DNA of 64,000 bases from Micromonospora lupini str. Lupac 08 (GTDB lineage Bacteria; Actinomycetota; Actinomycetes; Mycobacteriales; Micromonosporaceae), in assembly GCF_000297395.2 (NCBI RefSeq), contig NZ_HF570108.1, positions 1,526,611 through 1,590,610 of the forward strand, written 5' to 3'. This document shows, in pieces, positions 8,632-17,367 of the stretch. Each line of letters opens with the position of its first letter. The first letter of the stretch is position 1. A model generated the notes under the pieces. The model saw only the letters and a program-made list of their open reading frames with translations, had not been told where the DNA came from and made no database searches. The position numbers were made by a program, and so were the translations under genes.

Positions 8632-9759
8632 TCACTCGGCCGGCACCACGACCTCGACGCGCTGCACCAGGTTGTTGGCGAAGCCGCCACGGTTCCACGG
8701 CTGCTCGACCGGCTGGGTCCGCCCGGACGCGTCGGTCGCCCGCGCGCTGAGCACGTACCGGCCCGGCGTCGCCGTCCACTCGTGCCGCCACCGTCGCCAG
8801 GCGAACTCCCCGCCCGTCGCCGGGTCCAGCTCGGCCGGCGCCCAGCTCGCCCCGCCGTCCACGCTCACCTCCACAGCGACCACCGGTGCGTGCCCCGACC
8901 AGGCCCGACCGTCCAGAGTGCACGGTCCCGGCGGCAGCACCCGACGGCGCGTCATGAAGTCGGGAAAACCCGGCGGGCGGACCAGCGCGCGCGGCTCGAT
9001 CCGGGTGACCGGCACGCCCGGGTCGTCGGCGTCGCGACGCAGCCGGTACGCCACCGCGTTCTGGTACCCCTCGAACGGCTCCGTCCGGACCTCGACCGAG
9101 TGCAGCCACTTGACGTGCGCCATGCCGTACCAACCGGGCACGATCAGCCGCAGCGGGGCGCCGTGCTGCGGCAGCAGGGGAGCGCCGTTCATCTCGTACG
9201 CCAGCAGCACCTCCTCGCGCAGCGCGTCGGCCACCGGCAGCGCCCGCTGGTAGTCCTGCTCGACACCGCGCTCGACGCCGTGGTCGGCGCCGGTGAAGAC
9301 GACGTCTACCGCGTCCGCGGCCAGGCCCGCCTCGCGCAGCAGCGGCGCCAGGGGCGTACCGGTCCACTCGGCGTTGCCGACCGCCTCGACCAGCCAGGGT
9401 TGGCTCACCGGCCGGGGGTGCAGAAGAGCCCGGCCGTTGCCGGCGCACTCCAGGGTGACCCGGTGGGTGACCCGGGGTCGCTCGCGCAGGTCGGCCAGGG
9501 TGACGGTCATCGGCCGGTCGACCGCGCCGCCGACTGTCAACGCGTGCGACGCCGGATCCAGCTCCGGAATGTCGTAGTGGATCAGCAGATAGTGCAGCCC
9601 GGCCGGGGTGACGTCGTACCGCAGCGCCTCCAGCGGAAGGCCGTGGTTGCGCGCGGCGAGCTGCAACTCGTCGGCACTTATCGCCTCGTCGGGCTCGGCG
9701 AGCCGCGACGGGCCGCTCACGTCGGCCACGCGCGGCCCCCGGTCGTCGACAGTGGTCAT
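8632..9759 (-). CDS. Sulfite-oxidase-like molybdopterin oxidoreductase
   Basis: A 375-residue protein with the oxidoreductase molybdopterin-binding domain (about 40-235). The Moco-ligand Cys is probably C105 in RVTLECAGNGR, and HGAPLRLIVPGWYGM is typical of the fold. The C-terminal part (about 250-375) is the Mo-co oxidoreductase dimerisation domain (VEVSVDGGASWAPAEL). There is no heme domain and no Tat signal, so it resembles cytoplasmic SorA/SUOX-like proteins. The substrate is uncertain: sulfite or another oxyanion. ATG 9759 is chosen because the 40 residues upstream in frame are Arg/Pro-rich noise. It is convergent with DUF2469. Confidence 0.88.
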   Translation of the reverse strand: MTTVDDRGPRVADVSGPSRLAEPDEAISADELQLAARNHGLPLEALRYDVTPAGLHYLLIHYDIPELDPASHALTVGGAVDRPMTVTLADLRERPRVTHRVTLECAGNGRALLHPRPVSQPWLVEAVGNAEWTGTPLAPLLREAGLAADAVDVVFTGADHGVERGVEQDYQRALPVADALREEVLLAYEMNGAPLLPQHGAPLRLIVPGWYGMAHVKWLHSVEVRTEPFEGYQNAVAYRLRRDADDPGVPVTRIEPRALVRPPGFPDFMTRRRVLPPGPCTLDGRAWSGHAPVVAVEVSVDGGASWAPAELDPATGGEFAWRRWRHEWTATPGRYVLSARATDASGRTQPVEQPWNRGGFANNLVQRVEVVVPAE

Positions 9760-9905
9760 GCGCGGCCTCCCCGGTGCAGACGGCGGCACCCGCCGTACCC
9801 GGCCCAGCCTAGGCCCTGTGTGGCGGCCCGGTGGTGGTGACCTGGTCCGGTGGGCGGCGGGCCGGAGACGCGTCCACATAACAGATCACCGGCGCCGTTG
9901 GGTGG

Positions 9906-9933
9906 TCGTCCACAGCGCCTCCGGTTGTCCACA
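9906..9933 (+). promoter_or_regulatory. Pair of DnaA-box-like sites before the M23 gene
   Basis: TCGTCCACA (9906-9914) and TTGTCCACA (9925-9933) lie in the divergent gap 9760-9985. TTGTCCACA equals the actinobacterial DnaA-box consensus. A similar pair in reverse orientation lies at 17341-17367, upstream of yraN. Function is unknown. Confidence 0.45.
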
Positions 9934-9985
9934 GCTCCGGCGTTCGGGCTGGCGGACGACCCGGCCTCGGCCGGAGGCTGCCGTC

Positions 9986-10711
9986 ATGCGACCAGGACCC
10001 GTCCGTTCGATCCGCCGCACGCTGCTGCTCAGCGCCGCGCTCCCGCTCGCACTGACCATCCAGCTCTGCGTGCTGGCGGTGCTGGTCGCCGCGGTGCCCG
10101 GTCAACCACCGACGCCCACGGTGCCGGTCGCCGCGCGGACCGTCCCGCTCGCCGACCCGGCGCCCGCCGACCCCGCCGGCCGGTTCCGCTGGCCGGTCGA
10201 CGGGCCACCCCGCCCGGTGCGCCGGTTCGACCCGCCGCCCCGACCGTGGCTGCCGGGCCACCGTGGCGTCGACCTGGCCGCTCCGGCCGGAGCGGTCGTC
10301 CGCAGCGCCGGGCCGGGCACCGTGCTCTTCGCCGGGCTGGTGGCCGGTCGACCGGTCGTCACCGTGGGGCACGCCAACGGGCTGCGGACCACCCACGAGC
10401 CGGTCCAACCCGCCGTACGCCCCGGCCAGCCGGTCACCGCCGGCACGCCGCTTGGCGAACTGCTTCCCGGGCATCCGGGTTGCCCGGCCGAGGCGTGCCT
10501 GCACTGGGGCCTTCGCCGGGGCGAGGAGTATCTCGACCCGCTGGCCCTGCTCGGCCTCGGCCCGGTGCGCCTGCTCCCGGTCGGTCCGGTCCCGGTGTCC
10601 GCTCCCCGCTGGTCCGCTCCCGGCCGGCCGGTCAGCGCTGGGCGAGCAGCGCCGGCAGCCGCACGGCCAGCCGTTCGTACTCGTCGGCGGCGTTGTACAC
10701 CTGGCCGGTGA
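9986..10711 (+). CDS. M23/LytM-family peptidase
   Basis: 241 residues with an N-terminal hydrophobic signal or anchor segment (LLLSAALPLALTIQLCVLAVLVAAV). The M23 domain has GHRGVDLAAP (H92, D96) and CLHWGLRRG (H173). The usual HxH of lysostaphin-type enzymes reads CxH here, so zinc binding may be altered or the protein may be a non-catalytic activator. This gene normally sits next to rpsB in actinobacteria. The last 80 bp overlap the 3' end of the opposite aminotransferase gene; residues there are an Arg/Ala-rich tail of doubtful importance. ATG 9986 precedes the signal peptide. Confidence 0.8.
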   Translation: MRPGPVRSIRRTLLLSAALPLALTIQLCVLAVLVAAVPGQPPTPTVPVAARTVPLADPAPADPAGRFRWPVDGPPRPVRRFDPPPRPWLPGHRGVDLAAPAGAVVRSAGPGTVLFAGLVAGRPVVTVGHANGLRTTHEPVQPAVRPGQPVTAGTPLGELLPGHPGCPAEACLHWGLRRGEEYLDPLALLGLGPVRLLPVGPVPVSAPRWSAPGRPVSAGRAAPAAARPAVRTRRRRCTPGR

Positions 10712-11813
10712 GCCGCAACCACCCTCGGCCGTTCCAGCTCATCACCGCCACCTCGGCGGCGAGCCGCTCACCGATCCGCGCCTGCAACGCCCGCGCCGCG
10801 TCGATCGTGGTGCCCATGCCGGCCGGCAGCGGGATGAGACGCAGCGCCACCCCCGGTCCGCCGGGGTCGGGCAGATCGGCGGGGGCCACCCCCAGGGCGT
10901 CCCCCACCACCCGCTGGCCGTACGCGGCGAGCGCGGCGTTGTGCTCCCGCACCCGGTCGACGCCGAGGCTGCGCAGCGTGAACAGTCCCGCCGGGGCGGC
11001 AAGCCAGGAGGTGTAGTCGAGGGTGGCCTGCCATTCGACCCGGGCCGGGAAGCCGGCTTCCTGCTCCCACGAGACCACCAACGGCTCGATCCGCTCGCGC
11101 CACTGTGGGGCCACCGCCAGCAGGGCGGTGCCCCGCGGGGCGTATCCCCACTTGTGCAGGTTGCCCGCCCAGAAGTCGGCGCCGATGCTGCTCACCGGAG
11201 TGGCCAGCATGCCCGGGGCGTGTGCGGCGTCCACCAGGACGGGCACGCCGTTCTCGTGGGCCACCCCGACGATGGCGGCGGTCGGGAAGAGCCGGGCGGT
11301 GGCCGAGGTGAGCTGGTCGACGACGAGCAGCCGCGTCCGCCCCGGGCGCAGGCCGGCCCGGATGATCTGCACGATCTGCTCGTCGGTGGCGGCCAGCGGA
11401 ATCGGCAGGACGCGGCTGACCGCCCCGGTGCGGCGGCACTCCCGCTGGATGGCCAGGCTCACCGCCCCGTACCCGTGGTCGGTGGTGAGCACCTCGTCAC
11501 CTGGTTGCAGGCCCACCGACTGGAGCACCACGGCGACGCCGGTGGTGGTGTTGCCGATCAGCGCGCTGCCGTCCGGGTCGGCGCCCAGGAACCCGGCGAG
11601 GTGCCGGCGGGTGTGCGCGATCCGGTCGACGAGCCCCTGGGTGAAGAAGCGCAGCGGATTGGCCTCCATCTCGTCGCGCAGCCGCTGCTGGGCTCGCTGC
11701 ACGCCGATCGGCACCGCGCCGAACGAGCCGTGGTTGAGATGGCTGACCGCCGGGTCCAGGCTGAAGAGCAGGCGGGCGCCCGGGATCGGCTCGGGGGGCT
11801 GCGGGACGCTCAC
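10632..11813 (-). CDS. Class V PLP-dependent aminotransferase (isopenicillin N epimerase-like)
   Basis: A 393-residue fold-type I PLP enzyme of the class V aminotransferase/cysteine desulfurase family. VDAAHAPGML holds the cofactor Asp, and NLHKWGYAPRG carries the Schiff-base Lys. LNHGSFGAVP at the N-terminus is characteristic of the isopenicillin N epimerase-like subgroup. There is no beta-lactam context, so the substrate is unknown. GTG 11813 (VSVPQPPEPIPG) is chosen; the frame continues upstream into xerC sequence. No strong ribosome site was found. It lies 44 bp downstream of xerC on the same strand. Confidence 0.85.
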   Translation of the reverse strand: MSVPQPPEPIPGARLLFSLDPAVSHLNHGSFGAVPIGVQRAQQRLRDEMEANPLRFFTQGLVDRIAHTRRHLAGFLGADPDGSALIGNTTTGVAVVLQSVGLQPGDEVLTTDHGYGAVSLAIQRECRRTGAVSRVLPIPLAATDEQIVQIIRAGLRPGRTRLLVVDQLTSATARLFPTAAIVGVAHENGVPVLVDAAHAPGMLATPVSSIGADFWAGNLHKWGYAPRGTALLAVAPQWRERIEPLVVSWEQEAGFPARVEWQATLDYTSWLAAPAGLFTLRSLGVDRVREHNAALAAYGQRVVGDALGVAPADLPDPGGPGVALRLIPLPAGMGTTIDAARALQARIGERLAAEVAVMSWNGRGWLRLTGQVYNAADEYERLAVRLPALLAQR

Positions 11814-11857
11814 CTGATGATCGTAACCGTCGGGCGGCCCGGCCTCTCGGCCCTTGA

Positions 11858-12907
11858 TCAGGCGCGGGGGTGAGCCTGCCGGTAGGCGGCCCGCAACCGT
11901 TCCACCGAGACGTGGGTGTAGATCTGCGTGCTGGCCAGCGACGAGTGGCCGAGCAGCTCCTGCACGGCGCGCAGGTCGGCGCCGCCCTCCAGCAGATGGG
12001 TGGCCGCGGAGTGGCGCAGCGCGTGCGGGCTGGTGCGGGGAAGGCCGGCCGTCTCGGCGTACCCGCCGACGAGCTGACGCGCGGTCGTCGGGTTGAGCCG
12101 GCCACCCCGGGCGCCGAGCAGCAGCGCGTCGCCGGAGCGGGCGCCCGCCAACAGCGGTCGGCCCCGGCGCAGCCAGTCGTCCAGGGCCCGCTGGGCGGGC
12201 ACCCCGTAGGGCACCGCACGCTCCCGCCCGCCCTTGCCGAACACCCGGATCACCCGGCGGCCGTGGTCGACGTCCCCGACGTCCAGCCCACACGCTTCGC
12301 TGACCCGCACGCCCGTCGCGTAGAGCAGCTCCAGCAGAACCCGGTCGCGCAACAGCACCGCCTCGGCGGCTGCCGCATCCGACGCGTCGACGGTGGCTCC
12401 CGTCGTCGCTGCCCCGTCCGGCAGCGCAGCCGTCGTGGTCGTGCCCTGTGCGGTCTTCGGCTTCCGGGCCGGTGCCTCGACCAAGGCGGCGGCCTGGTCG
12501 GCACGGAGGACGCTTGGCAACTCCCGGTGGGCACGCGGGCTGGCCAGCGCGGCGCCCATGTCGGCGGGGAGCAGCCCGGCGCGGTGCGCCCACGCGCTGA
12601 ACGCCCGTGCCGAGGCGGCCCGGCGGGCCAGTGACGTACGGGCTGCGCCGGTGGTCCGTTGCCGGGCCAGCCAGCTCCGCAGCACCGACAGGTCCAGCTC
12701 GGCCAGCTCGACGCAGCCCATCCGCACGGCGTGGTCGAGCAAGGAGACCACATCGGTGACGTACGCGCGGACGGTGTGCGCCGACCGGTTGCGGACCCGG
12801 GCGAGGTGCTCGGCGAAGTCGTCGACAGCGTCCCGCAGCGCCGGCGGCAGCTCCTGGTGGATGACCCGGGTGCCCCGGCCGGACCTGCTCACGGCCACCG
12901 CGCCCAT
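11858..12907 (-). CDS. xerC: Site-specific tyrosine recombinase XerC
   Basis: A 349-residue tyrosine recombinase. The N-terminal SAM-like core-binding domain (FAEHLARVRNRSAHTVRAY) is followed by a catalytic domain with all key residues: Arg in ATGVRVSEACGL, Lys in FGKGGRER, HALRHSAATHLLEGG, LGHSSLASTQIYTH and the terminal Tyr. XerC with XerD resolves chromosome dimers at dif. An insertion of about 40 Ala/Thr-rich residues (around 155-195) separates the two domains, and the protein is about 45 residues longer than typical XerC. ATG 12907 is chosen; GTG codons a few residues later are alternatives. Confidence 0.92.
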   Translation of the reverse strand: MGAVAVSRSGRGTRVIHQELPPALRDAVDDFAEHLARVRNRSAHTVRAYVTDVVSLLDHAVRMGCVELAELDLSVLRSWLARQRTTGAARTSLARRAASARAFSAWAHRAGLLPADMGAALASPRAHRELPSVLRADQAAALVEAPARKPKTAQGTTTTAALPDGAATTGATVDASDAAAAEAVLLRDRVLLELLYATGVRVSEACGLDVGDVDHGRRVIRVFGKGGRERAVPYGVPAQRALDDWLRRGRPLLAGARSGDALLLGARGGRLNPTTARQLVGGYAETAGLPRTSPHALRHSAATHLLEGGADLRAVQELLGHSSLASTQIYTHVSVERLRAAYRQAHPRA

Positions 12908-13136
12908 GACCGCGTAGCGGTGGCTGCGCCTGCACTGACAGTTGGCACGGCACCAGCCTACGGCCGAGGATCGGGCACCGCTGGTCACGCTGGTGCCGGT
13001 GTCGTCACCATGACCGTGCATCGTGGTGGTTCGTCTGGCCATGCGTTGCGCGGGCCCCGGAAGGCGACAGTCCCGACTGCGGCTACTGCCCTGGGCCGCT
13101 GCGTGTTTCGGGAGGACCTCAGGACGGGCGGAAGGG

Positions 13137-13343
13137 CTACTCCTCGTCCCCGTCGGTTGGGCGGGGCGGGCGGTTGTGCTGGGCCCACTCGTCAACCTCG
13201 TCGGCGTCCCAAACGTTCATGCCGATCAGGCGGGCGAGGGGTTTGGGAAAGCCGGGTCTGCGGGTGATCTGTAGGACCCGCTGCCGCGACACGTTGAACA
13301 GGGCGGCCAGCTCGCCAGGCCCGTACAAGCGCGGTCGCTTCAC
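13137..13343 (-). CDS. Small helix-turn-helix (AlpA/MerR-like, excisionase-type) DNA-binding protein
   Basis: 68 residues: LYGPGELAALFNVSRQRVLQ is a winged-helix/HTH of the MerR/AlpA excisionase type, followed by FPKPLARLIGMNVWDADEVDEWA, the usual second half. Such proteins control integrases or small plasmid-like elements, but free-standing copies are common in actinobacteria. Start GTG 13343 lies close to a TACCTT-like box, suggesting a leaderless transcript. It is divergent from the two small genes that follow and next to xerC, which makes an integrative-element remnant possible but not proven. Confidence 0.75.
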   Translation of the reverse strand: MKRPRLYGPGELAALFNVSRQRVLQITRRPGFPKPLARLIGMNVWDADEVDEWAQHNRPPRPTDGDEE

Positions 13344-13397
13344 AAGCCGAAGGTATGCACGACTCGCCGTTTACGATCGTCACTTACAGATTGACAA

Positions 13398-13412
13398 CCC
13401 AGTAGAACTGGG
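13398..13412. promoter_or_regulatory. Perfect dyad in the divergent promoter gap
   Basis: CCCAGTAGAACTGGG is a 6-bp perfect inverted repeat with a 3-nt centre, just after TTGACA (13391-13396). It lies between the HTH gene and the divergent small genes, where an operator for the HTH protein would be expected. Confidence 0.35.
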
Positions 13413-13494
13413 GTCTCCTGGGGCGAGGCCCCCGCCCAGTGGCGAGTTTCGCGGCGGGCGGGGTGCCGCTCCGACCCCACCCCGGGAGGTTGAC

Positions 13495-13755
13495 GTGGCA
13501 CCAGACGAAGAACTGAACCGACTAGATGAGCGGGTCATCGAGCTGGAAACCTCGCTCCGGCTCGCGCGGCGGCAGCTATTCGATGCACGCAGTCGCCTGG
13601 CCGCCATCGCACAAATCACGGCAGACCTCGACCGAGCCCAGCGGGCACCCGGAGTGGTCTTCGGCTCGGTGAACTCGGTCCTGAACAACGCGCATCCACC
13701 CCTGCGCCGGTTGAGCCGCTGGTCGCCGATTCGGTACCGGGGGATCCAGCGGTGA
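13495..13755 (+). CDS. Small coiled-coil hypothetical protein
   Basis: 86 residues with a heptad-like N-terminal half (ELNRLDERVIELETSLRLAR) predicted to be coiled coil, and a basic C-terminal tail. GTG 13495 has a GGGAGGT ribosome site 4 bp upstream. The stop overlaps the start of the next gene. I do not recognise a characterised family. Pairing with the PWPC-motif protein that follows suggests they act together. Confidence 0.65.
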   Translation: MAPDEELNRLDERVIELETSLRLARRQLFDARSRLAAIAQITADLDRAQRAPGVVFGSVNSVLNNAHPPLRRLSRWSPIRYRGIQR

Positions 13756-14066
13756 GCGACCTTCAGCGGCACGCCCCCGTCCGGCCGTTCTGGTTCTGCG
13801 CGGCCGATGCCCAGCCCTGGCCGTGTGGTCGAGCCCGCGCAGATCTGGCCGCCGAATACATCGACGAGTCCCGGTTCCTGGCGATGGACATGGCTGACTG
13901 CCTGGGGGAGGCGACCCGGGACCTGTGCGGGCTCTACCCGGAGCCCCCGAACCCAGTCGAGATGTACGCGCGCTTCCTCGGCTGGGTCCGACACCTCGCG
14001 ATCAACCGGTTCCGCAACGCCGAACGGTTCCGCAGTAGGCCGGACGCTTCCGCTGAAGAGCAGTAA
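13752..14066 (+). CDS. Small protein with PWPC cysteine motif, unknown function
   Basis: 104 residues. The N-terminal part PFWFCAADAQPWPCGRARADL shows two Cys spaced like a W-x-C...PWPC-x-x-AR pattern. I recall it from small actinobacterial proteins often labelled hypothetical or, without support, flavin reductase. The rest is helical and charged. GTG 13752 overlaps the TGA of the upstream gene, so the two are coupled. Its role is unknown; a small metal site is possible from the two Cys, but only two are present. Confidence 0.65.
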   Translation: MSDLQRHAPVRPFWFCAADAQPWPCGRARADLAAEYIDESRFLAMDMADCLGEATRDLCGLYPEPPNPVEMYARFLGWVRHLAINRFRNAERFRSRPDASAEEQ

Positions 14067-14191
14067 CGCCGAGCCCTCGTCCCTCCGGTCTCGGACTCCC
14101 CCGTATCCCTCAGACGGCGGAACGGTCTCCGTACGGCCGAGTGTCACGCACCGCCGGCCGCGCCAGCGTCGGTGTCGCCACCCGTGACCGC

Positions 14192-15379
14192 TCACGCGCC
14201 GCCTTTCGGTTTGGTGGTCGGGGCGAGGGCATAGCCGTCGTCGCGGCGCACCACCATGGACAGCTCCTCCAGCAACGACAGCTTGCGCAGCGCGGTACGC
14301 ACGTTCAGGCCGGCGCGGGCGGCGAGCGCGTCCACACCCCGTACGCCCCGGCGGGGCAACGCCTCCAGCAGGGATCGGGCGTCGTCGTCCAACGTGTCGG
14401 CCGGCCGTTGGGGGCCACGGGCCAGCGGGGCCAGGTCCGCGCCGATCCGACCCACCTCCTCGAGCACGTGTGCCACCCCGGTGACCAGCCGCGCCTTGGA
14501 GCACTCGCGTAGCAGCTCGTGCGCGCCGACGGACATCGCCGAGGTCACCGGCCCGGGCACGACCATCGCGACCCGCCCGGTGTGGATGGCCCGTCGGGCG
14601 GTCTGCGTCGCGCCGCTGCGCGCCGACGCCTCCACCACGACGGTGCCGAGGGTGCCCCCGGCGATGACCCGGTTGCGGATCAGGAACCGGGGGCGGAGCG
14701 GCTCGGCGCCGGGCGGCCACTCGCTGACCAGCAGCCCGGTGTCGGCGATCCGGTCGAAGAGCGCGGTGTTGCCCATGGGGTACGGCCGGTCCACCCCACA
14801 GGCCAGCACCGCGACCGTCAACCCGTCGGCGTTGAGGGCGCCCCGGTGGGCGGCGGCGTCGATGCCGAACGCGCCGCCGGAGACCACTGTCCAGTCCCGC
14901 TCGGCCAGCCCGTACCCCAGGTCCGTGGCGACGTGCTGGCCGTAGCCGGTGGCCGCCCGCGCACCGACCACCGCCACCGACCGCTCCAGCGCCTCGCCCA
15001 GCGGCCAGGCTCCGCGTACCCAGAAGCAGAGCGGAGGTGCGGTCTCGACATCCACCCGGCGGGTGGCGTCCGGCAACCGGAGCGTCTTCAGACCGGCCAC
15101 CCGGGCCGGCCACTCCTCGTCATCGGGGGTGACCAGGCGAGCGCCGAGGCGGTCGGCCCTCGCCAACGCCTCGGCGGCGACCGCTCGTGCGTCACCGGCG
15201 GCCGACCGGGCGGCCACCGTGCTGTGCAGCCAGCCATCGGGGCTGCCGCCGTCGAGCAACAGATCAAGTGTCGCCACCGGGCCCAGACGGTCGACCAACT
15301 GGTGCACCGCCCGGGTGCCCGGCTCGGCCAACCAGGTCAACGCCACCCGGGCCAGCCTGCTCTCCTCGTCGGCGCTCAT
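14192..15379 (-). CDS. dprA: DNA-processing protein DprA
   Basis: A 395-residue DprA/Smf protein with a Rossmann-like core: VAVVGARAATGYGQHVATDLG, VVSGGAFGIDAAAHRGAL and FLIRNRVIAGGTLGTVVVEA. The C-terminal winged-helix region (about 330-390) is also present. DprA loads RecA on incoming single-stranded DNA during transformation. ATG 15379 overlaps the comM stop by 4 bp. The canonical order yraN-comM-dprA is kept, but on the minus strand. Confidence 0.93.
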   Translation of the reverse strand: MSADEESRLARVALTWLAEPGTRAVHQLVDRLGPVATLDLLLDGGSPDGWLHSTVAARSAAGDARAVAAEALARADRLGARLVTPDDEEWPARVAGLKTLRLPDATRRVDVETAPPLCFWVRGAWPLGEALERSVAVVGARAATGYGQHVATDLGYGLAERDWTVVSGGAFGIDAAAHRGALNADGLTVAVLACGVDRPYPMGNTALFDRIADTGLLVSEWPPGAEPLRPRFLIRNRVIAGGTLGTVVVEASARSGATQTARRAIHTGRVAMVVPGPVTSAMSVGAHELLRECSKARLVTGVAHVLEEVGRIGADLAPLARGPQRPADTLDDDARSLLEALPRRGVRGVDALAARAGLNVRTALRKLSLLEELSMVVRRDDGYALAPTTKPKGGA

Positions 15380-16896
15380 GCCGCCTCCCCCGTCCGTAGT
15401 TGAATCGCCTCTCGTACGTCCTCGCGGTCCGGCCGGTCCCGGCCGTCCAGGTCCGCGATGGTCCAGGCCATCCGGATCACCCGGTCGAAGCCCCGCGCCG
15501 AGAGCGAGCCGGAGTCGAGTCGGCCGCGCAGCTCGGCGGTGACCAGCGCCGGTAGCCGCCACGGCGGGCGGCGCAGGAGCGGGCCGTCGACCTCGGCGTT
15601 GAGTCGCCGCCCGAGGCCGGCCCAGCGCGTGGCCGCAGCGCGGCGGGCCGCCGCTACCCGGGCGGCGACAGTGGCCGAGGACTCGGCGTCGCCAACGGAC
15701 GCCATCAGCTCCGCCGCCCGCACGGGCATCAGCCGCACCTGCACGTCGATCCGGTCGAGCAGCGGCCCGGAGAGCCGGCCCAGGTAGCGGCGGCGGGCCA
15801 GCGGCGAGCACTCGCAGTACGCGTCGCCGGACGGCTTCGCGCACGGGCATGGGTTGGCGGCCAGCACCAGTTGGGTCCGGGCCGGGTACTCGGTGCCGCC
15901 CCCGCTGCGGCTCAGATGGATGCGACCGTTCTCCAGTGGCTGGCGCAGCGCCTCAAGCGCGCCCTTGCTGAACTCCGGGGCCTCGTCCAGGAAGAGCACC
16001 CCACGGTGGGCCAGCGACACCGCGCCGGGGCGGGCCAGCCCGGAACCGCCGCCGACGAGGGACGGGACCGTCGCCGTGTGGTGCGGCGCCTGGAACGGCG
16101 GGCGGCGCAGCAGTCGACCACCCGGCGGCAGCAGCCCGGCGACCGAGTGCAGCGCCGTCACCTCCAGCGCCGCGTCGTCGTCCAGCTCGGGCAGGAGCGA
16201 CGGCAGCCGTTCGGCCAACATCGTCTTGCCGGCACCGGGAGGGCCGAGCAGCGCGATGTGGTGCCCACCCGCCGCGGCGACCTCCAGCGCGCGCCGGCCC
16301 AGCTCCTGCCCGGCGACCTCGGCGAGGTCGGGGCCGACGGGATCCGGTGCCGGGGCGTCCGGCGGTGGTTCGATCAGCGGGCTGCCGTCGCGCACGAAGG
16401 AGACCAGCCGGTGCAGCGTGTCCACCGCCCGCACCCGTACGCCGGGGATGACCGCGGCCTCGGCGGCGTTGCCGGTCGGCACGATGACCCGTTCGACGCC
16501 CGCTCTGGCCGCGGCGGCGACCATGGGCAGCACCCCGCGCACCGGCCGGACCGTCCCGTCCAGGCCCAGCTCACCGAGGACCACGACCCCCTCCAGCGGA
16601 AGCAGCGGCAGCTCACCCGAGCCGCCCAGCAGCGCGGCGGCGATGGCCAAATCGAACGCCGAGCCGAACTTCGGCAGCGTCGCGGGCAGCAGGTTCAGCG
16701 TGATCCGCCGGTTCGGCCAGCGTTGGCCGGAGTTGACGACTGCGGCGCGGACCCGGTCGCGGGCCTCGTGCAGGGCGGTGTCCGGCAGGCCGGAGATCAC
16801 CACGGCCGGCAGGCCGGCGGCCAGGTCCGCCTCGACCTCGACGAGGTGGCCGGTGACGCCGACCAGTCCCACGCAGAGCACCTTCGCGTAGCTCAT
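15376..16896 (-). CDS. comM: YifB/ComM-family magnesium-chelatase-like AAA+ ATPase
   Basis: 506 residues. The N-terminal Lon-substrate-like domain ([19 protein letters not shown]) is followed by an AAA+ module with Walker A GPPGAGKT and Walker [14 protein letters not shown], and a C-terminal Mg-chelatase domain. A Cys cluster ([10 protein letters not shown]...YCECSP) matches the family zinc-ribbon-like insertion. ComM is a hexameric helicase that promotes branch migration in natural transformation. It starts 30 bp after yraN and overlaps dprA by 4 bp. Confidence 0.93.
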   Translation of the reverse strand: MSYAKVLCVGLVGVTGHLVEVEADLAAGLPAVVISGLPDTALHEARDRVRAAVVNSGQRWPNRRITLNLLPATLPKFGSAFDLAIAAALLGGSGELPLLPLEGVVVLGELGLDGTVRPVRGVLPMVAAAARAGVERVIVPTGNAAEAAVIPGVRVRAVDTLHRLVSFVRDGSPLIEPPPDAPAPDPVGPDLAEVAGQELGRRALEVAAAGGHHIALLGPPGAGKTMLAERLPSLLPELDDDAALEVTALHSVAGLLPPGGRLLRRPPFQAPHHTATVPSLVGGGSGLARPGAVSLAHRGVLFLDEAPEFSKGALEALRQPLENGRIHLSRSGGGTEYPARTQLVLAANPCPCAKPSGDAYCECSPLARRRYLGRLSGPLLDRIDVQVRLMPVRAAELMASVGDAESSATVAARVAAARRAAATRWAGLGRRLNAEVDGPLLRRPPWRLPALVTAELRGRLDSGSLSARGFDRVIRMAWTIADLDGRDRPDREDVREAIQLRTGEAA

Positions 16897-16926
16897 GGGG
16901 CGTCACCGATGCGTCGGCCGCGCATC

Positions 16927-17286
16927 TCAGAACGCGCCCTTCAGGTGGTCGACCTGCGCGGGACCGGTGTCGGGCAGTCGTACCGACAGCACGTCGAACC
17001 GCACCTCGTCGGCGCTCGTGCCGGTCTCGGCGAGCCAGCGCGCGGCGAGCCCGCGCAGGCGACGGGCCTTGGCCGGTACGACGGCCTCGGCCGGTGTGCC
17101 GAACATGTCGCCCCGGCGCGTCTTCACCTCGCAGAACGCGAGGACCGGCCCGTCCCAGGCGATGATGTCGATCTCGCCCTGCGGGCAGCGCCAGTTCCGG
17201 ACGATCGGGCGCAGCCCCGCCTCGCTCAGGTGCTGGGCGGCACACCGCTCGCCGTACGCTCCGACCGCCTGGTTCCGCTTCGTCAT
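16927..17286 (-). CDS. yraN: YraN family endonuclease-like protein (UPF0102)
   Basis: 119 residues starting [20 protein letters not shown]. The PD-(D/E)xK-like core [21 protein letters not shown] is intact. The family accompanies comM and dprA and is thought to act on DNA, but its biochemistry is poorly defined. The frame extends upstream to 17379, but ATG 17286 is the conserved start. It is the first gene of the yraN-comM-dprA unit; the upstream gap holds DnaA-box-like sites and a palindrome. Confidence 0.9.
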   Translation of the reverse strand: MTKRNQAVGAYGERCAAQHLSEAGLRPIVRNWRCPQGEIDIIAWDGPVLAFCEVKTRRGDMFGTPAEAVVPAKARRLRGLAARWLAETGTSADEVRFDVLSVRLPDTGPAQVDHLKGAF

Positions 17287-17340
17287 GACCGCGACGGTGC
17301 CCGTCCGGGTGTGCGCATTGCGACCCCGCGACGGCCCGGC

Positions 17341-17367
17341 TGTGGACGACGGGCCTCCTGTGGACAA
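17341..17367 (-). promoter_or_regulatory. Pair of DnaA-box-like sites before yraN
   Basis: TGTGGACGA (17341-17349) and TGTGGACAA (17359-17367) are the reverse complements of the two boxes at 9906-9933. They lie 55-80 bp upstream of the yraN start. The 342-bp gap 17287-17628 contains these, the palindrome at 17457-17524 and the promoter of the next gene, but no gene. Confidence 0.45.

Noticed and set aside
13137..13343. Active integrative element with xerC as its integrase
   Set aside because: xerC looks like the housekeeping gene and no tRNA, attachment repeats, replication or transfer genes are present; only a remnant remains possible.
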